Source: Prosopocoilus inquinatus (taxonomy: Eukaryota > Arthropoda > Insecta > Coleoptera > Lucanidae). Taken from it: 64,000 bases of DNA. This document shows, piece by piece, positions 12,841 to 20,979 of this stretch; the first letter of the stretch is position 1; each line of letters starts with the position of its first letter. The DNA lies in contig CM069870.1 in NCBI GenBank assembly GCA_036172665.1, positions 56,420,212-56,484,211 of the forward strand, given 5' to 3'. Below the pieces are notes generated by a model that was given only the letters and a program-made list of their open reading frames with translations, was not told the origin of the DNA and ran no database searches. A program made the translations under genes and the position numbers.

Positions 12841-13426
12841 ACTTAAATTTGTAGGTTGTTATTAGATGGTTCGTATTTAGATATATATATCTTAAGTTAA
12901 AAATTGGCCGCTAGATGTCGTACTTGTATGTCAGAAATCATCCGCTAGATGTCGCTACCTAAATCATATATAAAGGGGTGTTAGAGACAGCTAAGCGCAT
13001 TTGCACTGGATATTTCATAAGGAGAGAACTCTCAGAGATAAAATTTTCCTGAAGTGCTCTTGACTTGCTCTTGTGGGTGTGATCTGCTCTCATCTGTAGA
13101 TTATTTTTTGACGATTTATACCTAATATATATATTTTATTTTATTTTTCAGGATTTTTAGGTATCAAATAACAGGGAATTATATTCTTATTTATTCGTTA
13201 GAATAAGAAGTTTTTTCGGGGTCTTTGGACTATTTATTTTCGCAGTTCCGTGTTGCTTGGTTAGCTCTTATTTGTGAAATATCTGACAGTTAATTTTAAG
13301 TGTTCACATCATTTTTTTCCCCCGATTTATACCTAACATATATAGTTTATTTTAGATTTTCACATATTAATTTATATTTACTTACACATTTAGACATATA
13401 TATCTTATATATATATATATATATAT
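12841..13426 (+). other. Probable 3' flank of PLE-1, ending in an (AT)n tract
   Basis: This non-coding DNA directly follows the PLE-1 nuclease. It carries repeated words (CGCTAGATGTCG twice near 12908-12955; GATTTATACCTAA-TATATAT-TTATTTTA at 13098 and again at 13323) and ends in (TA)n where PLE-2 begins. The same style of sequence resumes after PLE-2 at 17575. That suggests one element or repeat split by PLE-2; this is inference from layout. Confidence 0.4.
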
Positions 13427-13462
13427 ATGCTGTAGTATTCTTCCGGGTAGTCCTCCGCGTTG

Positions 13463-13536
13463 AGTTCTCTAAAGAACTATTTGTCTTCTGACAACGTTTC
13501 GGCAAGGTCTCACTTGCCATCTTCAGGTCTTCGCTG
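13463..13536 (-). ncRNA. Hammerhead-like hairpin at the 3' end of PLE-2 left copy
   Basis: Mirror copy of the motif at 17440-17513; see that entry for the structure. Confidence 0.5.
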
Positions 13537-16010
13537 CTGCTTGCCTGCTTCTGCTCCTCGTCGTTACTCGAGTCACAGTGGCTTCTGGTCGCGCTGGTGG
13601 TGGTTTAAGTACCGTGTTGCGGTCACGCGTCGTTACGCTTGGTGGTTTTTCCGCTTGACTTCTTGTTGTTGGTTGATTTGGTCGTGCCTGTTGACTGCTT
13701 TCTCCTAATCCTGATGGTCCGGGGTTCGCTGGTTTCTGGCTTCGGGTTACTGGTCCTCGACGGTCGGTGGATTTTCGGATCACTGGCCTCCAGGTGGGTG
13801 GTAGTCGTAAGGCATCATCTCTGGTGTTTAAGTTCATCTGATGTTTCTCGATTTCTATCGCTTCTCGGATGATGCGTTTGGTCTTGTGTTCTACGCTGGC
13901 AATTGTTCTGGTGTTGTCGAAATCTATTTTGTGTGAAGTCGCTTTTACGTGTTGTGCCAATGATGATGTTTTCTCGTCCTTCTCGACGGCCTTTCGATGT
14001 TCTTCTCTCCTGACGCTTATTTTTCTATTTGTTTGGCCTATGTAGACCTTGTCGCAATCTTGACAAGGAATTCCGTACACGCCTTGGCTTTCCAGTTGTA
14101 TTTTAGTTTTGACTGTTGGCAGGATGTTTCCAATTTTCTTGTCGGTGTTGAATGATGTCCGGATATTGTGTTTCTTGAGTATTCTGCTGATCTTCTCTGT
14201 TGTCCCTTTAACAAATGGTAGGCATGCTGTTCCTACTATATCTTTTTCTTCTTCCTGTGTCTTGGGTTTGCGTTGGTGTTCGGCTTTCCTGATTTGTTTG
14301 TCCTGATATCCATTTTTTATTAAAGATGAGCGGATTTTCTTCATTTCTTCTACCTTGTTTTCTGAGTCAGCCAATCTTTGGGACCGGGTGACGAGGGTCC
14401 TTACCACTGATTGCAATTGTGCTGGATGGTGATGTGATTGTGCGTTCAGGTACCGTTCCGTGTGGGTTGGTTTTCGGTATACGGAATGTCCAAGGCTTCC
14501 ATCTGGTTTTTTCTTTATAAGTACATCGAGGAATGGAAGTTCGTTGTTTTCTTCGATTTCCATCGTGAACTTGATCTTCGGATGGATTTCATTCAGGTGT
14601 TGCAGAAATCTTCGTAGTTGTTCTTCTCCATGCTTCCATATTATGAAGGTGTCGTCCATATATCTGAGCCACAGGTGTGGTTTGTGACTTGCGGTATCGA
14701 TGGCCCGTACTTCGAAATCCTCCATGAATAAGTTGGCGATTACAGGAGATAATGCTGATCCCATGGGTGATCCTTCTACTTGTTTATAACGTTGGTTCTT
14801 GAAGATGAAGTAGGTGTTCTTCAAGCAGTGCTTCACCAGGTCCATGGTGTCGTCTGGGATGTGGTGTTTTAGATGAATGATATCCACTGCTTCGTCTATT
14901 GGTATGTTGGTGAATAGTGAGACCACGTCGAAACTTACTAGCAGATCTCCTGGTTCTACGGTGAAGTCCTTTATACGCTCGATGAAGTGGCCTGCGTTCT
15001 TTACGTAGGATTCTGCTTCTTCGGCGTATGGCTGCAGTCGTTTGGCCAAGAATTTTGCTAGTGGTTGTAACGGTGATCCGATGGAACTGACGATTGGCCT
15101 CAGTGGTATCCCTTCCTTGTGGATTTTTGGTAATCCGTAGAGCTTTGGGCATCTGGATGATTTTTCCCTCGGGATCAATTGTAATTGCTGCTCTTGACTG
15201 ATTGAGCTGGCTTTGATTTTAGCTTTCGTTGTCTTCTCTAAGTATGTCGTTGGATCTGTGGCGATGGTGTTGTACGCTGGGTCGTTTAGTAGGACCTCCA
15301 TCTTCGTTTCGTAGTCGTTACGATCCATCACAACGGTGGCGTTTCCTTTGTCGGCTGGAAGTATGACGATTTGTTCATTTTTCTTCAGCGTGTGTAGAGC
15401 TTGTAGTTCTTCTCGAGATAGGTTCCTCTTTGGTGGTTTTGCTCGTCTTAGGATTTGGGATACATCTTGTCGTATTGTCTCCGCTGTGTCCTCCGGTAAT
15501 CCGATGATGGATGCTTCCACACTGCATATTATGTTCTCCATTGGTATGCTGGCTGGTGCTACAGCGTAGTTGAAACCCTTGGCCAGTACACTTTTGCTGG
15601 CTTCGTCGAGTGGATAGCTTGATACGTTATGAACAACTTTCTCCAATACGAGCGGTGTAACATGTTCCTTCGGCTTTTGTTCTTTTTGTAGGTGTTCGAA
15701 CTTCTTCTTCTGCTTTCTTCTTGTCAGTTCGGTGTCCGTTTCTTCACGAAAAGCTGAGAGTTGGTCCAGTGTTGTCCATAACCACGGATGTAGTGTGCGA
15801 CTCAGCTCCAGATGTATTGCTAGAAGCTTTACGTTAACTTCATTCAGTTCCTTCCTGGTGTCGTGGATTGCTTCTCGTAGTAATGCCATACTTGCTCTTC
15901 TCAGGATGTTCTTGGTTTGGTTGTTCTTCTTGTGGAATGTTACTTTCATACTCTTCGGCACGATGTTATTATCCCGGCAGCGTTCCAGGAAAGTCAATTT
16001 GCACAGTAGC
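13523..16010 (-). CDS. PLE-2 left copy: Penelope-like reverse transcriptase with GIY-YIG endonuclease
   Basis: One long minus-strand frame encodes about 828 element residues (numbering below counts from an in-frame upstream codon at 16099, which lies in the opposite arm and is not real element protein). The N-terminal region (LERCRDNNIVPKS, from about residue 38) is cut at the junction at 16010, so the true start may be missing; MKVTFHKK (51) is the first Met in element sequence. RT motifs: LPADKGNATVV (247-257), motif A VSFDVVSLFTNIP with D391, motif B GSPMGSALSPVIANLF (443-458), motif C RYMDDTFIIW with D482 and D483, and LPFLDVLI. The GIY-YIG nuclease has GVYGIPCQDC and VYIGQTNRK (673-693), RREEH and EAIEIEKH, including the PLE-type Cys pair. 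A basic, Ser/Pro-rich tail follows. The catalytic residues look intact. The role is target-primed copying of element RNA in the nucleus. Confidence 0.93.
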
Positions 16011-17453
16011 TTCACCGTAGAACCAGGAGATCTGCTAGTAAGTTTCGACGTGGTCTCACTATTCACCAACATACCAATAGACGAAGCAGTGGATATCATT
16101 CATCTAAAACACCACATCCCAGACGACACCATGGACCTGGTGAAGCACTGCTTGAAGAACACCTACTTCATCTTCAAGAACCAACGTTATAAACAAGTAG
16201 AAGGATCACCCATGGGATCAGCATTATCTCCTGTAATCGCCAACTTATTCATGGAGGATTTCGAAGTACGGGCCATCGATACCGCAAGTCACAAACCACA
16301 CCTGTGGCTCAGATATATGGACGACACCTTCATAATATGGAAGCATGGAGAAGAACAACTACGAAGATTTCTGCAACACCTGAATGAAATCCATCCGAAG
16401 ATCAAGTTCACGATGGAAATCGAAGAAAACAACGAACTTCCATTCCTCGATGTACTTATAAAGAAAAAACCAGATGGAAGCCTTGGACATTCCGTATACC
16501 GAAAACCAACCCACACGGAACGGTACCTGAACGCACAATCACATCACCATCCAGCACAATTGCAATCAGTGGTAAGGACCCTCGTCACCCGGTCCCAAAG
16601 ATTGGCTGACTCAGAAAACAAGGTAGAAGAAATGAAGAAAATCCGCTCATCTTTAATAAAAAATGGATATCAGGACAAACAAATCAGGAAAGCCGAACAC
16701 CAACGCAAACCCAAGACACAGGAAGAAGAAAAAGATATAGTAGGAACAGCATGCCTACCATTTGTTAAAGGGACAACAGAGAAGATCAGCAGAATACTCA
16801 AGAAACACAATATCCGGACATCATTCAACACCGACAAGAAAATTGGAAACATCCTGCCAACAGTCAAAACTAAAATACAACTGGAAAGCCAAGGCGTGTA
16901 CGGAATTCCTTGTCAAGATTGCGACAAGGTCTACATAGGCCAAACAAATAGAAAAATAAGCGTCAGGAGAGAAGAACATCGAAAGGCCGTCGAGAAGGAC
17001 GAGAAAACATCATCATTGGCACAACACGTAAAAGCGACTTCACACAAAATAGATTTCGACAACACCAGAACAATTGCCAGCGTAGAACACAAGACCAAAC
17101 GCATCATCCGAGAAGCGATAGAAATCGAGAAACATCAGATGAACTTAAACACCAGAGATGATGCCTTACGACTACCACCCACCTGGAGGCCAGTGATCCG
17201 AAAATCCACCGACCGTCGAGGACCAGTAACCCGAAGCCAGAAACCAGCGAACCCCGGACCATCAGGATTAGGAGAAAGCAGTCAACAGGCACGACCAAAT
17301 CAACCAACAACAAGAAGTCAAGCGGAAAAACCACCAAGCGTAACGACGCGTGACCGCAACACGGTACTTAAACCACCACCAGCGCGACCAGAAGCCACTG
17401 TGACTCGAGTAACGACGAGGAGCAGAAGCAGGCAAGCAGCAGCGAAGACCTGA
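16011..17453 (+). pseudogene. PLE-2 right copy: 5'-truncated, otherwise intact RT-GIY-YIG coding region
   Basis: This plus-strand copy starts abruptly at FTVEPGDLLVSFD, just before RT motif A. From there to the stop codon its protein is identical to the left copy: same motifs B and C (MDD), same GIY-YIG nuclease, same tail. Upstream of 16011 the open frame runs on through the antisense strand of the left copy's N-terminal part, which is chance and not element protein. With no N-terminal domain it cannot make a complete enzyme. The TGA stop lies inside the hammerhead-like core that begins at 17450. Confidence 0.92.
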
Positions 17454-17513
17454 AGATGGCAAGTGAGACCTTGCCGAAACGTTGTCAGAAGACAAATAGT
17501 TCTTTAGAGAACT
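17440..17513 (+). ncRNA. Hammerhead-ribozyme-like hairpin at the 3' end of PLE-2 right copy
   Basis: The core order is CTGAAGA (17450-17456), one extra T, a 6-bp stem GGCAAG/CTTGCC with loop TGAGAC (17458-17475), then GAAA (17476-17479). A further small hairpin TTGTC-AGAA-GACAA follows, then ATA. Hammerhead ribozymes have CUGANGA, stem II, then GAAA, with a UH cleavage site after stem III, and PLEs are known to carry them. Against a working ribozyme: the unpaired T before stem II, and a mismatched stem III base. The CTGA overlaps the ORF's TGA stop. Ribozyme activity is inference. Confidence 0.5.
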
Positions 17514-17549
17514 CAACGCGGAGGACTACCCGGAAGAATACTACAGCAT

Positions 17550-17760
17550 TCAACACCCGCGGAAGCCTACGGATTAACATATATATATATATATATACAT
17601 ATATAGACTGTTGTTAGTTTTAACATTTTTATGATTTTGTCAGTGTGATTAGGTTGTTTTTAGATATTTTTTAGTGCTTTTAAGTTGGTAGCGTACCGAA
17701 GATGGCAGCTTACCTGCCGAAATACGTTTCTACGGATATAAAAATTATTGTGGGCGGAGG
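17550..17760 (+). other. PLE-like 3' tail with a second hammerhead-like hairpin, outside PLE-2
   Basis: After the (AT)n tract, A+T-rich DNA leads to CCGAAGA (17696-17702), then T, stem GGCAG/CTGCC with loop CTTAC (17704-17718), and GAAA (17719-17722), followed by TACGTTTCTACGG. It is the same design as the PLE-2 hairpin with different stem sequence and one core change (CCGA for CTGA). It is probably the 3' end of PLE-1 displaced by the PLE-2 insertion. Confidence 0.45.
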
Positions 17761-18599
17761 TTAATTTCAATTATAAAAGAATAAGTTGAAACGTCCTTGA
17801 TTTGAAGCAAGGTTTGTTGTGACTTTTCGATGTCCTCTGCACACCTGTTGTTGGTTTCAAACAGATACCGTAGTTAGATGTAAATACACATATGATATGC
17901 AATTTTGATCGGTTAATCGGAACTCTTGGGTTGATAAACGGTGTAGAAAATCGAAGGAATCACAGTTGGTATCACATCACACAGAATTGATATCAGATCA
18001 CTCACAGATCACGCAGAAAGTAGTTTCAATCTCTCAGAATTGATATTCCAGGTATATTATAGCGTGTGTGGTCAAAGTATCAAAGATTGTCGCCGCTTTC
18101 TCCGTCTCTCGTATGTACTATGGTTTGGTAAAACTTAATTTATTTGCCAATTACTTTTCAAAAACTAACAATTGTATCTATCTCTTTGTTCAGCATGTCG
18201 TTTCTTCACTTTATAAAATTGTTTAAAACTTTTTTCTCTTCTCCCGTATTTTGATTTTTTCCATTTTTTTAAATTTAATAGTTTGCGTATTAACTCAAAA
18301 AAAGTAGGTTCCATTTTCTTAATTAATAATTGTTTAAACTGGAATACGTAATTTTAGAAAAGTCTTGTTACGACCTCTGTGTCCGCTAAAAAACAAATTA
18401 ATAATCATCGACGAATTTCAAAACACTTTAATTAAACAATCGTTTTACACAACAAAAGTACGATAATAGTTATCTACAATACTTATTTACCAAATAACAC
18501 TTTAGTCATATCATTTACTACTTTACAATATTTGCACGTATCGCTCGCTAAAATTTCAACTGTTCAAATCGTGCGCTTGTGTAGTTAATTCCTCTGCTT
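17761..18599. other. Intergenic DNA, no gene seen
   Basis: No supported coding or RNA gene. Short repeats of ATCACACAGAATTGATATC-like words occur near 17965-18040. Confidence 0.5.
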
Positions 18600-19690
18600 C
18601 CAGATACGCATGGAACTGGAGACCTTCTAGTTAGAGTCTGGCAGAATCAGCTATTTATCAGCAAAAGCACTGTCAGTGTCAAACTGACAATACTTTTTAG
18701 GTTGTGTTAAGTGAACGGTTATTTTGAGCAAAATCGTTAAGTCAACGGTCAGACTGTACCACGTGATCAATCAGCTGATTGGAAAAATTGGTCGCGTTTA
18801 AAATGTGACCAGCGTGGTCTGAAACGTTAAGTGCTTAGTCGGACCAATTTGACCGATCAGAATAACAAATACAGGTGATGTGAAATAAGAATTGTAGTTA
18901 AAAGTTAGATATATTACTTTTTTTATTATCCAAAGATTAAACGAAGTAAACCCGTGGTGTATTTCAGTAATTTCGAAACTTTAGGGACACTTTCAAAACT
19001 TATTCCATTCCCACCCTCTTCTGTTATAATTTATAATCACAGTGCCTATCTAGCCATTAACTATGGCCGTTAAGTGAGCGGTTAGTAAAATCCGACCACT
19101 TTGGTCAGAATTGCCGTTGACTTAACGCAACTCTAATCTTGCTTGCTGTTTCAGAATCAAATTTCAGCAGAACAATCCCCTCAGTGTCAAATTGACAATA
19201 TTACCTAACCTCGCTTGCTTACTTTCAATGTCAAATTCAAGAGTTGGCGCCTAGAAGAAACCCTCTAATAAGAGTCTGACAGAATGGAGGTTGTGTTTTT
19301 AATTGGTTCCGCCATATTTCAGCAAAAATGTACTTCAGTCAATCATAAAAAAAGACTGGAAGTACAGTTTGGCGCCAACACTTGAATTTGAAATTGAAGG
19401 TAAGCAAGGAAGGTTGGGTAACATTGTCAATTTGATATACTGACGGGATTTGTTTGCTGAAATGTGACTTTGAAAGAGCAAACAAGGCTAGAAAATACTG
19501 TCAATTTTGACACTGACGGGACTTTTTTGCTGAAATATGGCTGATTCTGCCAGACTCTAATTAGAGAGTCTCTATTGACGCCAAACTGCACTTCCATTCT
19601 TTCTTATGATTGGCTAAAGTACATTTTTGCTGAAATATGGCGGAACCAATGACGTACAGGTGACGTGGCTCCTCGAAAACACTGTGAGAT
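18600..19690. repeat. Cluster of foldback repeats built on GAGTCTGGCAGAATC / TTTTTGCTGAAATATGGC words
   Basis: Related blocks occur in both orientations. Examples are AGAGTCTGGCAGAATCAGC near 18634 and its inverse GCTGATTCTGCCAGACTCT near 19539. TGTCAATTTTGACACTGACGG-type blocks occur near 18675, 19175 and 19500. GTTTGGCGCCAACACTTGAA (19358) pairs with an inverted match near 19230. It looks like several nested inverted copies of one non-autonomous family, interrupted by the element at 18698-19135. Confidence 0.6.
18698..19135. mobile_element. Non-autonomous DNA element with TAGGTTGTGTTAAG ends
   Basis: The left end (TAGGTTGTGTTAAGTGAACG) matches the inverted right end (TAGAGTTGCGTTAAGTCAAC). 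Subterminal ACGGTT/GGTCNGACCA-like words are repeated in the interior. It lies inside the foldback cluster. There is no coding capacity, and the target duplication is not clear. Confidence 0.55.
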
Positions 19691-20238
19691 AGAATAGTCA
19701 CGAACTTTTCTAACAATCGCAAAGAAAATCTGATCCGGTGGACTAATAGATGGCGCCACTTGTCCGAATGCGGAATTTATTGGCGTGCCAATTCACGGCT
19801 GTAACAATATTACTGATAATTTTTATTCCTAACAAATGGTATAATTTCATTTACCCTAAAAAATGTTTTATAAGGCAGGCCAAAATGTAATTCCACTAAA
19901 AACAAAACTAAGAGCGAATACTGACTAATTTATAAGCTCAAACTAGGACGTTTTCTGAAAGTTGTTAATGGTGGGTTGTTTACGTTGTTACGTCTGTTTG
20001 TTGGACTATTTCCACCATTCGTTGGATAGATGTAATCCGACGTTTCGGTAGCAACTTGTCGGCTACCGTCTTCAGGGTATTCGCCTTTAGAAAGGCGGGT
20101 TTTTGCCAATTTTTCCATTATTAGGGATTTATTGGACTTTATGTGCCCGTCTCTTTTTAAGTCTCCTCGTGGATTTGAACCTAGGTTGCTCTGATTGTTA
20201 GTTTATCAGACCTTTCGCTCTACACACAGCCGCCTCAG

Positions 20239-20302
20239 TAGCCAAGTGTGTAGAGCGAAAGGTCTGATAAACTAACAATCAGAGCAACCTAGGTTCAAAT
20301 CC
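20239..20302 (+). promoter_or_regulatory. Internal RNA polymerase III promoter (A and B boxes) of the SINE-like unit
   Basis: The A box is TAGCCAAGTGTG (20239-20250, one mismatch to TRGCNNAGYNGG). The B box is GGTTCAAATCC (20292-20302, exact match), 41 bases apart. An anticodon-like arm TCTGAT/ATCAGA lies between them. The opposite-strand unit keeps the B box (20171-20181) but not the A box. Confidence 0.75.
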
Positions 20303-20397
20303 ACGAGGAGACTTAAAAAGAGACGTGCACATAAAGTCCAATAAATCCCTAATAATGGAAAAATTGGCAAAAACCCGCCTTTCTAAAGGCGAATACC

Positions 20398-20430
20398 CTG
20401 AAGACGGTAGCCGACAAGTTGCTACCGAAA
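20398..20430 (+). other. Hammerhead-like core in the SINE tail
   Basis: CTGAAGA (20398-20404), C, stem GGTAGC (20406-20411), loop of 9, stem GCTACC (20421-20426), GAAA (20427-20430). The inverted copy is at 20043-20075. A perfect hairpin CGCCTTT-CT-AAAGGCG lies just upstream (about 20378-20393). It matches the CUGANGA-stem-GAAA order but no convincing third stem with a cleavage site is seen. Confidence 0.5.
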
Positions 20431-20924
20431 CGTCGGATTACATCTATCCAACGAATGGTGGAAATAGTCCAACAAACAGACGTAACAACTCAAACTAGGA
20501 ACTTACAAACAGTATAATTAATTGCTCTTCTTGCTTCGTTAATAGTTTATAAGAATCTAACATAATTTTATCTATTTTTTTTTGAAGTTTGTTTATTTTT
20601 TTTTGAAGTTTGTTTATTTTTTTTTGTTTATAAGAACTTTAGGAAAAAATGGTAAGAAGAAATAGTTGGAAGTAGTTGTTTGTTTTTGTATATATTTTTT
20701 CAAGTAAAACCAAAGATTTAGAGAGTGGAAGTCTTCTCTCACTCTCGTAAAAAAATTCCAGAAATAAAGATTGAACTCAAGAGCCCTTGTCACTTAGCCT
20801 CCATCCCTTATACAAAAGACAGAAAGTTTTTTGTGTGGAGCAGAGCCTTGTAGTTGATATCAGTTTGACTCAACAAGCGGTACAAAATTATTTTCAAAAT
20901 CGCGCCCGGTTTTACTTTTACAAA

Positions 20925-20976
20925 CGATGAAGCCTCAAGTCACTATAAATTTTATAGTGACTCGAGGCTTCGCCTT
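20925..20976. repeat. Short near-perfect palindrome
   Basis: GAAGCCTCAAGTCACTATAA faces TTATAGTGACTCGAGGCTTC across a few A/T bases, with one mismatch. The GAGGCTTCGCC word recalls the GAGGCGAAGCCGAGGCC block near 11110, so both may be ends of one MITE family. Confidence 0.7.
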
Positions 20977-20979
20977 CGT

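Larger units (their letters stand above)
13427..17549. repeat. PLE-2 head-to-head inverted structure: two 1,539-bp arms around a 1,045-bp centre
   Basis: Arms are 13427-14965 and 16011-17549, with matching coordinates throughout (every pair sums to 30976), so there are no net insertions or deletions. All stretches I compared match, and the encoded proteins match residue for residue. The 5' parts of the two element copies face the centre and their 3' ends face outward. The centre (14966-16010) is the N-terminal coding part of the left copy only. The left end abuts (AT)n directly. The right end has about 30 extra bases (beginning TTCAACACCCGCGG) before another (AT)n. PLEs are known for tandem or inverted partial copies made during insertion. 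Confidence 0.9.
19949..20488. mobile_element. Palindromic pair of tRNA-derived SINE-like units with PLE-like tails
   Basis: Arms 19984-20227 and 20246-20489 are inverted copies (244 bp each, one mismatch seen: GTGCCCG versus GTGCACG, no indels) around an 18-base centre. Each unit, read outward from the centre, has a tRNA-like head, an A-rich linker, and a tail with CTGAAGA, stem GGTAGC/GCTACC and GAAACGTCGG, the design seen at PLE 3' ends. The whole insertion is flanked by an exact 12-bp direct repeat, CTCAAACTAGGA (19937-19948 and 20489-20500), as expected for retrotransposition. The minus-strand unit has about 35 extra tail bases (19949-19983); the plus-strand unit alone keeps the full tRNA 5' end. 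Confidence 0.82.

Noticed and set aside
15732..16010. Plus-strand frame continuing upstream of the PLE-2 right copy
   Set aside because: It is the antisense of the left copy's N-terminal coding sequence, open by chance.
16011..16099. Minus-strand N-terminal 30 residues of the left PLE-2 frame
   Set aside because: They are antisense to the right arm, not element protein. The homologous protein begins after the junction.
20222..20320. A functional tRNA gene
   Set aside because: A and B boxes are good, but the acceptor and T stems pair poorly and the anticodon loop has nine bases. It is a SINE head rather than a tRNA gene.
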